A DNA stretch of 64,000 nt from Patiria miniata (Eukaryota; Echinodermata; Asteroidea; Valvatida; Asterinidae): contig NW_024037056.1 in the NCBI RefSeq assembly GCF_015706575.1, forward strand, positions 12,599,176 to 12,663,175, given 5' to 3'. The notes under the pieces are model-generated. The model was not told where the DNA came from. It searched no databases and saw only the letters and a list, made by a program, of their open reading frames with translations. The stretch's first letter is position 1; every line of letters starts with the position of its first letter. The translations under genes and the position numbers were made by a program. This document shows positions 1 through 12,000 of this stretch, piece by piece.

Positions 1-38
1 TCAAAGAATATCACTGTTGTTGCACTTTCAGTAACAAT

Positions 39-294
39 ATATGATGCGATCAAGCTACATGAGTCGTTTGTCGGGAATATTCATTTGGAGATACAGGCCA
101 AAATAGGGCCACCTCATCACATCACTTCATCACATCTCTTGGTGTTCCGACTTTCATAATTTTTGAACTAAAAATGGTATCAGCATGCGGTTTTCACAGC
201 AGTAATGCTGAGATTGTGCTCTTTTCAAATCTGTTATAAAAAAATTTTTGACTGAGGTCGACAAACGACTCATTTAGCTTGATCGCACCACATA
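39..294. mobile_element. MITE, TGATGCGATCAAGC family, copy 1
   Basis: The two ends are inverted repeats of about 34 bp: the left begins ATGATGCGATCAAGCTACAT and the right is its near reverse complement ending in GCACCACAT. The element is about 255 bp and has no coding capacity. A full relative lies at 11027-11278 and a shortened one at 33554-33728, which confirms a dispersed family. The DNA transposon superfamily is not identified. Confidence 0.8.
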
Positions 295-1165
295 CGAGGT
301 TTTGGGGTTGACAATTTGAAATTGTAATAAAGTTGAGTTTTCGAATTCATTTCTTAGAAAATGAACCCCGCAAACATCTATACATGTACAAATGTAAACT
401 TGGGCCAATTCAAGGTGTGATAGATACCAAAAACTGTACACCCTTAATACACACAATTCTACATTGTATTATTAAATTTCAAATTTGCGTCGTACACTTT
501 TTTCCCTGAATTTTCGGTGGGTAAAGATAACGTGTCATTGTATTGTCTCGGACCATCGTTAGAGTCGGGTTGGTGAAATCAACTAAAAGACATCTACATG
601 TTATGTATAATACTATATAGAAATTTGATAAATTAGGATGCCATACAAAAATATACACCAGATTATTTCAAAAAATTAAAACGTTAACAATCCAGTTTTT
701 TTCTTCAAGATTTACATAAAGAATACAAGCAGTAATATCTCTTCAAGTTATATCTCCGCTTTAAACAATATTAGAACATGAAATTCATTGCAAAATACAA
801 GCATAGAGAAGTCTTTCAAACAAAGTTCACAAATTCCTGTCATTAGTAATCTTTGTTAATATCTGACTAAAGTTAACATAAGAATCACAGACTTAATGTA
901 TATCTTTGAGATTGCAAACAATAAGATACTTAAAAACAAACTGTATAAAAGTGTTTTTCATTCGGCAAAATTGTTAAGATGTTGAACCCTCCAACATACA
1001 CCACTATGAAGGAAACAAATGGGTCGTTCTTTTACTTTTAAAAAGCTGTGTATTCTCTGAGCGATCCTGTTTGCTATTTCCTGGGTTTGCAGCATTGCTA
1101 ATGTTGCTAGCATCGTGACTTTGGGCGTGATCCCTGGCTGCATGGCATATACAGGTTTATGGTGA
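295..1165. other. AT-rich intergenic stretch, no gene seen
   Basis: I find no exon with good splice sites, no long reading frame and no repeat ends here. Short frames on both strands are not supported by any family resemblance. Confidence 0.6.
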
Positions 1166-1171
1166 CTAGCG

Positions 1172-1460
1172 CCCCTTGAACAAAGACACTGATAAACGGG
1201 ATCTACCAACATATGTGATAGCTCAGTTGGTAGCGCACCGGAGCGGCAATCCGGAGGTTGCAGGTTCAAACCAGACTCCTGCCAATTCCTTCTTCTTCCA
1301 CTTCAAATTATTATAACGCCCCTTGAACAAAGACACTGATAAACAGGGGATCTACCAACATATGTGATAGCTCAGTTGGTAGAGCACCGGAGCGGCAATC
1401 CGGAGGCCGCAGGTTCAAACCCTTTCCTGCCAATTTCTTGTTCCACTTCAAAATTATCAT
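1172..1460 (+). repeat. Tandem pair of tRNA-derived units (SINE-like)
   Basis: Two units of about 146 bp each contain 'CCCCTTGAACAAAGACACTG' followed by a tRNA-like part (1213-1280 and 1367-1435). Each has an A-box-like TAGCTCAGTTGGTAG and a B-box-like GGTTCAAACC. The anticodon arm CCGGA-loop-TCCGG is intact, but the T-arm carries extra bases before CCTGC and the base before the anticodon is C rather than T. I therefore read these as tRNA-derived repeats, not working tRNA genes. A relative with the same 'AGCAAAGACA' head lies at 16790-16912. Confidence 0.6.
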
Positions 1461-1638
1461 AATGCACCTAGTAAGTCTCCATTTGTGGTTTCTTTGATTT
1501 TTTGTTTTGTTTTTGATACCGATGGGAATATAGTCGATATAAAGAAATAGCAGTTGAACCCTACCTTCCCAAATCCTACAAACTCCTCTAAAACCTCTTC
1601 GCAGATTTTGAAGGTTGTGGATAGGTTGGGTTAATAAG

Positions 1639-1644
1639 TTTAAT
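1639..1644 (-). terminator. Possible polyA signal (ATTAAA) of the crotonase gene
   Basis: ATTAAA on the minus strand lies about 40 bases past the crotonase stop codon. It is a common polyA-signal variant, but the position is only suggestive. Confidence 0.35.
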
Positions 1645-1681
1645 ATTTCATTGCTATGTGGAAGGTGGTTGTTGCTCGCTC

Positions 1682-4600
1682 CTAAGTTTCAAAAGTCCCA
1701 CCTCTGCCCTGCCCCTCGGCAAATCTGGTTGCCCCCGGCACGGACTCAGCGCTCAGGACTTCCGAACCTGAAATTGAAAACAAGACAAAGCAAAACTGGA
1801 AGTCTTTTCATGCATGTAGTCTACACAATGGGCAGGATTTAGCCAATCCATTGGCGCTATGGGTAATGCTATTTCAAACTTTTGGGCCAAAGGGAGACTT
1901 GAACAAGTCTAATTCACAAGTGCCAGTGAGTCAGGGAGTCAGTCAGGTCCAAAATGGACATTGGCTCTCTGGGACCAGCAAAAGCAAGTGGGGCAGGCTC
2001 ACCTGTTTTAAACTCGTAGTTCACGGCGTCGTCAAAGCTCTTGCTGTCATAGGTGCTGTAGTACGCTGACTGCCTGTCAGCCTGCATGCAGCCCTGAGGA
2101 AAACTGGCTATCTGCCTGGCAAGACTGATGGCCTGCTCAAGGGCTGTGAAAAAATACCAGAAAGCCAATAAAAATTCCTACAATTTTTTTTTGAATTACA
2201 CCTTTGTGATTACACCTGCTTTATATCTCCACAGATTAGCACTGGAATTTCATGTTGATTTCGTTATTAAAACCAACTGATTAACAATAAGTTGTACAAA
2301 ACGATCTTGCGCCAATACTCATTGTATGATTTGCACTCACCCTGGCCGTCGGGCACCACTCTATTGACAAGCCCAAAGCTGTGGGCCTCCTCTGCGTTGA
2401 CGGGCCGTCCAGTCAGGATCATGTCTAGCGCCCTCGAGAGGCCGATCAGCCTGGGCAGGCGGACCGTGCCACCGTCAATCAGGGGAACACCTAGGCACGG
2501 TGAGAGAACCGATGGTAAATGTTGCAAGATTATGTTCAATCTTATATTTTAGAGACATCTCACTTACGATGTACAGATTTCTACGTTAATTTTGGAATTA
2601 ACAAGATGCTGAGCAAAACTTTACCAAATCTCCTGCAGAAGACTCCGAACGTGGCGCTCTTCTCGGCGACCCTCATGTCACACATAAGGGCAAGTTCCAG
2701 ACCCCCGGCCACGGCGTAGCCGCTGACGGCCGCTATCACTGGCTTGGTAATCTGCATCTTACTAGGACCCTAATGATAAAAACAAAAACAAAGCTGAACT
2801 TTCTTTAAATTGCTTCAAGTAGATGAGCTTTAGTAAACACGCGACTCCTCAACTGACTTGGAAATAGCCTGTTACTTCAACTGAAATAAAAAAAAATCAC
2901 CTTGCTTCCAAAATTTGCGTTGAGTAAGAACCCAAGTTTCTCAACCCAATAAGACAAATTGTAAAGAAGTGCAAAGTTATAAATATTTGTTCAGACGGAT
3001 ATTTAAAATTAAGACTGTGAAAAGTGAATCATTCTATTATGAGGGTCAGCTAATTGGTCTCTTGAGAGAAAATAACAGAACAGCCTGAACAGGGCCACGC
3101 TTCAATTTTTTTTGGGGGGGGGAGGGGCAGGGGGAAGTAATGAGTTTAACCAGGGAGTCGGGGAAAAGACAACAAATCACGAAAAGGCTCCTTGCAGGTT
3201 TTATACGTGAACACAGTGTACAATTTTATACTAGAAATGTCTTTGTTGTTTCTTATTTCTCTTATGGAGTTTTGAGTTTGTTGGACTGAGCCTAATTATA
3301 AATTAAAGTCAAAATTTCTAAGATTAAGTTCATCAGTATAACTAGACACTTGTAATAAAGTTATTTCACCTGCAGATATGAATTTACGCTATCACTCATA
3401 TGATTACCATGGGTCCAAATGGATCCAGGTTGAGTTCCTTCAGGTTGTACTGAGCATAAGAAGACAGTTCCTTGAGGTCAAAGCCGGCGCAAAATGTTCC
3501 ACCTGAAAACAAATTCATGACTAATTATGCTGAATTGCCACAGCTTTCAATCTCAAGATACAATGTGATTTAAGGTTGCAGCTCAGTAAATAGACTTCCA
3601 TAGACATCAGTGATAATTACGCACACTTCCCAGAATTATTAAAAATACTCACAACTCTCCAGGGTGTTTGAGACGCCAATCAAATTAAAGCTTATTTCAT
3701 CATCTTTCATTTTCTGTTGAGGGTTAACCGATGACTTTTGGGAGAAAATTCCATCCAAAGATGATCACCCCTAAACGCAGTCTGGAAGCCCATCGTCATT
3801 TTGAAAATGGACGCCTACGCTCCATTGCAAAATTGAGCCATTTGAGAGCCTAATTTCATTGAAATTTCACAGAAATATGAGCTTGCAGTCCTCTGCATGG
3901 GTTCCATCTTTCTTTTTTTACAATCCTCAAGTTAACAAAATGCTAATACCGGTGAATTTGAGGGCATGCAAATCGTGATTTTGCCAGAGTAGGCAATTTT
4001 GGGCCTAATTTAATACAGGTCTGCATCCTTAAGGATTTACATGGTAGGAAAGTACAACTGTGAAGAACTTTCAAGATACATTTTGTGAAAAGATTCTTCA
4101 CAAAAGTCTATCTTCAAAAAATGTTTCCAACCACACAAAATTACACCTCTGTTTTTCAATTACTGCCTTACCCACTCCATAGAACACAGCGACACTCAAG
4201 TCTGTGTCTTTGTTGAAGTTTTCAAATGTGAGACGCAGACGCAGTGCTGTCTCGCGGTTCACCGCATTGCGATTCTCCGGTCGGTTCAATCCAATTAACA
4301 ATATATTTCCTCGTTTCTCTGTCAGAACGGTGTCCTCTGAAGAAACATGGAAGGATAAAAGTCAAAGTTGTCATTCAAAGTTGACTGAAATTCAAAGTTT
4401 TGAAATGTAAAGAAGTTACTGACATGACTGATGAAATTTAACTAAATTTAGTATAATTTTTTTTAATAATATACTTAGCTGCATAAAAGCCAAACTATTT
4501 TATAAAAAAACCCAAGTAATACAGTTGCATATTCCACATATTCTGAAAGTTAGGATGCATTTCAAATTCACTGCCACAATACAATATGATTATTAATGAG

Positions 4601-5201
4601 TAGGTTGTATAGAACTAGAATATTGCAAAACACATGGCTTTTGCAATTTGGTGATCTACCAAACGTTTGGCCAATCCGACAATGGATATCATTATCTAGT
4701 ATATCGTTGGAAGAGAAATGGCACCCTCTTTCCTTCCTGCGGTACTTAGTACTAGCATGGATTTATTAGGAGATATTTCTTTATTTTTTTTAAGTTTGTT
4801 ATAAATGCCATAGCATGGTAGAACTTATTTCGCTATCTCCTCTTTCACTTAAAATTTTCTGCAGAGTTAAGTTTTTTTATGTTCCATTAAAAACCCATGA
4901 CCCAGTGTACAAAAAGTTTGCACAGAACGCCCTCACTTTATCAAAAACTATGTTAACAATCACTGTCATTGAGGGCGCTCTACTATGGCTGTGCAAGCTA
5001 AAAAAAAGTCAGTTCACTTCGCATTGCCATTCAAGTTCAATGGCATGGCAATGACAACTAAACTTGTTTCAGACCTGTTCCTGCGGTCGAAGATACATTT
5101 TGGCGTTGCAGTACAGTATTAACGACACAAGGAACCCTGTTTGTGCCTTTCTGTGGAATAATATGTCGACAAAGAACACCAAGTCTTGTGAAACTCGCCA
5201 T
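1682..5201 (-). CDS. Mitochondrial enoyl-CoA hydratase/isomerase (crotonase) family protein
   Basis: Seven exons on the minus strand: 5201-5075, 4336-4172, 3502-3408, 2769-2625, 2490-2341, 2143-2003, 1767-1682. Phases agree throughout and give 302 aa ending at TAG. The first intron donor is GTCTGA, the weakest junction. Residues 1-42 are Arg/Ser/Thr-rich with no acidic residue, like a mitochondrial presequence. The crotonase core follows: [11 protein letters not shown] (58-68), the oxyanion-hole stretch CAGFDLKEL (102-110), and [19 protein letters not shown] (142-160). Glu154 matches Glu144 of rat mitochondrial enoyl-CoA hydratase. The position of rat Glu164 holds Cys174 (FGVFCRRFG), followed by [15 protein letters not shown], a pattern I associate with EchA-type subfamilies. 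The family acts on acyl-CoA thioesters; the exact substrate cannot be told. The gene is head to head with TCP1. Confidence 0.92.
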
Positions 5202-6099
5202 TTAAGCACAACCTACAGCTGAAAAAGTTCGGAATAAAACCAAAATACAGCTTTGATCTGGGAGCCTGTGCTGCTACTGATGTGTAATACGTGAAATATT
5301 GATTTAATGGCGGGGTACCAGACTAGGGTATATAAACATTGGTCATTCCATTCAAGAGCAGGGTCTCAATGCTACATTTAATTTGATTGATCTGATTCTG
5401 TACAAATATTTAATAGATAATACGGAAAATAGCAAGCACTTAATACACAGAATGTACTTCTTTACACTCAGAAAAAAAATGGAATTTCAGATTTCAACTT
5501 GCGGTCAAAAATGGAAATGGAGATGAAAAGTCGAAAATATAAACCCCCGTCACTAAATTTATGGATTCACCCGGTTTTGATGATAATTTCAGCCGCTTTC
5601 AACAATTCCTTCTTATTTTGACATCATTTGCTCAAATAATTTCTAACTCAAACAAAATAATAGGATTTTTTTCTGTGAATTGTTATTATATCTATTTCAA
5701 TTCTGAATGATAATTTGCAAAACAATTAGGGCCTAAATAGAAACTCAATTAATTACTAGTACGATCCAAGCTTCTAGCATGTTCCACTGGTGAAGATACA
5801 CTTTCAAACGTATAGTTCATGCTGTCAAGCTTACGGATGCATTTTTCGTTTAAAATATCCATTTTCAATCATTTGAAGTCCTTGTTTTGAAATAATTGAG
5901 TAATTTTCCCCTAAAATGTAATACTGATGTGCAAAACATTGTTTGATTTGTCAGAAGCGTAATTTGCACACAAGTCCTCAACTACATGGTAATAATAATT
6001 CGTCACTAGGCAGCACGCGTGCGAAGAGAAAGGGTTAGGTGTCTTTGGCCGGTCGTCCAAAATAAATCCAAAATCTTGTGAATTACACACAAATTCAAA
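5202..6099. promoter_or_regulatory. Short divergent intergenic region between crotonase and TCP1 starts
   Basis: About 0.9 kb separates the two opposed start codons. I see no TATA box that clearly belongs to either gene and no repeat. Both genes are expected to be widely expressed, so a shared bidirectional promoter is plausible. That is inference from the arrangement only. Confidence 0.45.
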
Positions 6100-9000
6100 A
6101 TGTCCACTTCGAAGATGTTATCGGTATTTGGTGAGAGGACCTCTGGGGACACAGTCAGACATCAAAATGGTATAGTATTCATTAAACAACTAAGATTTTT
6201 TTATTACCGAGTTGACTTGATTTTGTCCGTTTGTTTGGGCAATTGTGCATGATCAATGCGTTAAGACCCCTATTTCCGCCAGAATTTAACTCGTTTAATC
6301 ATGGAGGTACAAATGGTTGAATATTGATCAGATATTTATGCATCTTTCAAAAATACATTTTATCGTCTAACATGTCTAACTTGTAATTTAATATGGTACC
6401 GGTATTGCGGTAATTTAGTTCTAATTCAGTTGGTAAAAAAAAATGTAGAAAACTGGTAGTGGTAGGCCTAGGCCTATTTTTGTTACCAATATCATTTTGG
6501 AAATTGAATACATTTCGGAAAACTTGGGTGGCATTCCTTGACATGCTTAATGTCTAAAACAATACAGTAAGTTTGTATGTAAATTTCAATGGAAACCTAT
6601 TTTTGTACAAAATTGTAGTAGGCCTAGGCCTAGGCATTTTCTTTCAAAAGTTACAAAAAGAAATCAGTAACGAAGGTCATGAATAATGATGAAGGTAGGC
6701 CTAGTGTTTTTCTAATTCTAAACCAGAAATAACTTTGGAAGGCAGCTACTAAATTATACAGCAAGAAAAAGCAAAGTGTCCACGTAAATTTGCAGTGTGG
6801 CCCAGGCATTATTCAGAGTCCTTGCCCAATAATTTCAGTTTATACTGCCTTATCTAGGTCCTGAAAAAAATCAATCCAACACACTTTGTATGTTACTTAT
6901 ATTCTTATTTTGTCCTTTCCAACAGTTACTGCAGCATCGGCTGTGGCCAACATCGTCAAGAGTTCCCTGGGGCCCGTTGGACTGGACAAGATGCTGGTGG
7001 ATGACGTTGGTGTGAGTATCAAATGAGACCAAGGCTACCTTCAATGGACCGATCCAGTAAGCTCCGCCCAGTGCGCACGTGGGCAAATTAACATGTGCTC
7101 CTCTCCAATGCCAAGCTGCATTTTCCTGCCGCGCGCATCATACGCGCGTGCACGCATGTCGGACTTTTGTGCACGCACGTCGGACATAAATCACGGCTGT
7201 GATTGGTCAGAACACCATGGGGCGGTGCTTACTGGATCGGTCCATTGCCCAAGGCCCACATATTTATTTCTGCTACCAATATAACAAGTTTTTGTTTTAG
7301 TAAAGAACTGAATAGCTTGTTTAACCCTTACTCTCTGAGGGTAGTTTACTGCATGTCAGTTGGTTATGCCAATGCCCTCCAGCTGCAGTTTATTGGAGGA
7401 TACTTCTATGTAGCAGTGAAGGCTCCAATTGGCAGGAGTTGGAGGCCCTGGAGGGTGCCTGATACTGACCAGCTGGGGGCACTCACTTTGTTATCAGAGG
7501 ACTCTCATTGTTCTCTGTGGCATGTATTGGAATGCCTGTCCAGTTACCCTTGAAATGACATGGCAGATATTGGAGGGCCATGCAAAAAACATAGGAGATT
7601 TTCTTGAGGCACATATTGGCATGCATTGGAGGGTCAAGTAGGGTAAGGGTTAATAATGTGGATTTATGAAGTGCACACACAGGTGCTCGCAGTGCGGCAC
7701 ATCAATATTTTAGCCTTGTTCATCTGGCCAATGAATGAAAGCAATCCGAAGGTCACTTAAACACTTATGGAGTAATCAGCTTCATGCTGCCACACAGATG
7801 CAAGTGGCTTTAAATCAAACACAACCTCCACCTCTGCCCTCACAGGTACTCATTTACTTCTTGGTCAGTTCTTTTTTTTGGGGGGGGGGGGGGAGAAGCA
7901 ATAAGTGAGAAGCAATAAGTGACAAAGTGCAATGCCCAAGGACACACCGACCACATCCCCAGGCTGGGCTCGAACCACCAACCTGCAGAATTACTTACAA
8001 GATCTTGAGTTCAATGCTCAAGACCACAGCACCACAGCACTCTGTTTCTTTCAAAAAAAAAATCTTACAGGTGTTAAAAATTGACATGCAGTAGTTGGTT
8101 ACTGTACATCGCCTACATTGATATAAATGCTTTGTATTATTACTTTTTTTTCTTTTCAGGATGTGACGGTGACCAATGATGGCGCCACAATCCTGAAGCT
8201 TCTTGAGGTGGAGCACCCAGCAGCCAAGGTGCTGGTGGAGCTGGCTGATCTGCAGGACCAGGAAGTGGGAGACGGAACTACATCAGTGGTAAGAGACTTA
8301 TATGAAGATTCATCTCAGTCCAGACTGAACTATCTGGTTTGAATGGCTCTGTGCCTGAACCAGAGAGGGCGCTTTTTACCTCTTCCAAGAAATCCGTGGA
8401 TAGGACACATCGCGTGAATATAGCTTGAAGTAATCGCGACTAATTTTATTTTGAATGTGCACAAAAGCTATAGCGTTTGGTTAACTGAAAAAGTTATCAT
8501 TATACCAGGCAAAATCATCAAGTCGTTGGAACAAGCTTGTTCAATAATCCTGAAATCAACATCACAAAATCTCTTTCGTCATATTTTTGTATGGTGCTTA
8601 TGAAATTACGTCAATCGAGGGCAAAAATCCAGTATTGAATTTCATCGGCTCCTTTCTAAAAAATAAATATACGACTTTCTCATTTTGCTCTAGGTTATTA
8701 TCGCAGCTGAGCTGTTGAAGAATGCGGACGAGCTGGTCAAGCAGAAGATTCACCCCACGACGATCATCAGTGGCTACAGACTAGCGTGCAAGTAGGTTGA
8801 CTGCGTACTGTTCCTCTTATCCTTGACCTTAACCTTCCTCAATACTCCAAAATCCTCCGGGCGGTTTTTGGAGGATTTCAGAGGAATGAGGCTGAACGGC
8901 AAGAAAGTGTCAGTTGATTTTGGAGGACGTATTGTGTTGAGTTCATAGGCTGCACCCAGCATTGTTTATGTTCAGTCATGCATAATTGAGCGTTGTATTA

Positions 9001-12000
9001 TGCTTGAAATCATCCGCACTGCTTCTGGATGTCATTGGCACTGCCTCAACCCATCAACAGGATTTTGAAGGATCGAGGCAGTGGTCACCCCTCCACTGAA
9101 CAAATTCAAGAAATAACGGATGATTTTGGAGGATCGAGGCTGAATTGAAATTTGACATGGTAGCAATTGGAGGATTTTGCAGGATTGAGGATGGTTTCTA
9201 CCCAAAAGGACCTAGGGGGTTAGGGTTAGCAATTGCTGGTCTAGCTATGTTATTTCTCATTTGACAAACTACAGCGTTTTTTTTACCGTGAATTTTTTGA
9301 ACTGTTCAATTTTGATCGTTCTGATACTTATTGGGTAAATACAAATACGTGAGTCTGTAACAAGACTAGTCAGTGTATGGCACCAAGAACATGAGCTGGC
9401 GAGACTGGCATGCTCTATAGGTCTCTCTAAAAGACGGCTATATCCGTAGGAGAACTGCAACTGCGTATTTTACGCAATCCAGCACGCATTGCGCTGTGTT
9501 GAAAATGTTCCAAACACACGCGCTTGTTGCTCGAAATGTGTTCGAAATACAGCCGATGCGCGTTATGCAAGCTGACGCTCAAAATGCCGATGCATGTGGC
9601 TGGTCTGTAGGAAATAACGTCATTTGTAAGAGACTTATTCCCCAAAACCACCTTTGAATTTTTAAAGAGAATATACAACATTTGCAAACATCGAAAAAAC
9701 AAAATACCAAATTTTTTCAAAACACGTTACTAGGATGTTGGTAAATGACGGTCTTAAGCATCTTGTAAAATTATGGCACCTGGTGTGAAGTCATTTTCAA
9801 AAAAAGTGGTATTTTATTGTAAATTTCCAACTGTGGTTTTGCCGACCACTGTTGGAAAAACCCAACTATTTTTCAACTACTGCTCCAAATTTACCATCTT
9901 TTTTTCAGTCCAAATTTTGTTTGCTATTGGTTACATGTTCATGAACGGGTGCAGGCCAGCTAGACTGGTTCCCTTACTTTACAGTTTTCTGGCATCTATA
10001 AATTGATCCATATCATCTTTTGTGGAGTCAGGGACCCAGACTACTTGAACATTTTAGTTTTTCTTGGTTTTTCCAGCATTTTTGAACACAAAACTTCAAA
10101 CATGTCAGTGTAACAATATTTGATCTATTATACTAACCCCTCAAAAAGTTCATTACTGAAAATTACAGCAAAAGCCAATGATGTACATTCCCTTTAAATA
10201 TCTAGAAGAGTACTGTTCGTAACATGTACAAACCCAATGCTTGGTCTTTCATCACTAAATGAATATTCACTGAACTGTTGTTTTTTTTGTCATGATAGGG
10301 AGGCGTGTAAGTACATACAGGAGCATCTGACCATTGGCGTGGAGGAGCTGGGCAAAGACTGCATCATCAACGCTGCCAAGACCTCCATGTCCTCCAAGCT
10401 GATTGGACGGTATCCTTGACCTCATTTGCATATAAGGTGTAGATAGTGGTGTTAGTCTGCCATTAGTAACAATGAAAATCAAAACGTTGCAGTCAAGACG
10501 TTTCTGAGATTTTCAGAAGCTTTTTATTTATTGTTATAAATTTGTAAAAAAAATTCGGAGAAATTGGTCAAATAAGTAGCTTATAGATTTTCATTATTTG
10601 TTGAAAAGAATAATGATATTTGAGTAAAAAAAAAATTTCCTGATCCAAAATATCACCAAGTCCTTTCAGTGACCATTGTGACCTCGTAGAGATCCATGGC
10701 CCAAATAAAATGCCAATTTTAAATCCCACTTAATTTTTTTAAAACTTTTATAAATTTGTAAAATTTTCAGAGAAATATTCAAATATGTAGCCTATAGATG
10801 TTCATTATTTGTTGAAAAGAATACTGATATTTGAGTCGACATTTTTTTTTCCCAGATCCAAAATCCCACAGAGACCTTTCAGCGACCATTGCGACCTCGT
10901 AGAGATCCATGGCCTGAATAAAATGACAAATTTAAATCCCACTTTAAAATTGAAACAACCCAACTGATTTGTTTGTCGAAAGTGACATTATTACGAGCCT
11001 TGCTCAATCATATTGGACATTGTGAGCATATGTGATGCGATCAAGCTAAATGAGTCGTTTGTCGGGAACTTTCGTTTGGAGATTCAGGCCAAAATAGGGC
11101 CACTTCATCACATCTCTTGGTGTTCCGACTTCCATAATTTTTTAACTTAAGATGGTACCAGCAAGCAGTTTTCACAGCAGTAATGCTGAGATTGTGCTCT
11201 TTTCAAATCTGTAAAAAAAAAAAAAAAAATTGACCAGGGTCAACAAACGACTCATTTAGCTTGATCGCATCACATATGTGTGAGGTCTCACAAAAATCTT
11301 GACTACATCGCTGCTGTATACGAAAACACAGAGCTTCGTTATCGTTCATGTTTGGTCGAGAAAATGTTTGTTCCTTAATACCAAATGTCTACAGTGATTC
11401 CGACTTCTTTGCAAACATGATTGTGGACGCCGTCAACGCGGTCAAGCTGACAGACCCTAAGGGTATCGTGAGGTACCCCATCAAGGCAATCAACGTGCTG
11501 AAGGCTCACGGACGCAGCGCCAAGGAGAGCGTCCTGGTCAATGGCTACGCGCTGAACTGCATGCCAGCATCCCAGGGTGAGTTGGTCCCCTAAAAGTCTT
11601 TTCACACTATCGTCTCACTTACCCGTTTCGAAATCATCATGAGTCCAGGGTGACTTCAACCAAGTCCGATCAGACAAGTGCTAACAAGGCACACTGTTCA
11701 CACTTACTCCAGCGTGCACATCGTTCGGATGTAGATTTTGGATTTTCTACCTAGGTACAGCCTCTCAACCTCACTTAACCATTTCAAAATCATCATGGGT
11801 CCACTGTGACTTTAACCAAGTCCGATCGTACAGGGGCTAACAGGGCACACCGTTCACACTTACTCCAGCGTGCACATCGTTCGGATGTAGATTTTGGATT
11901 TTCTACCTAGGTACAGCCTCTCAACCTCACTTAACCGTTTCAAAATCATCATGGGTCCACTGTGACTTCAACCAAGTCTGATCGTACAGGGGCTAACAAG

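Noticed and set aside
1213-1435. Two functional tRNA genes
   Set aside because: T arms carry extra bases and the base before the anticodon is not T. The units are part of a dispersed repeat.
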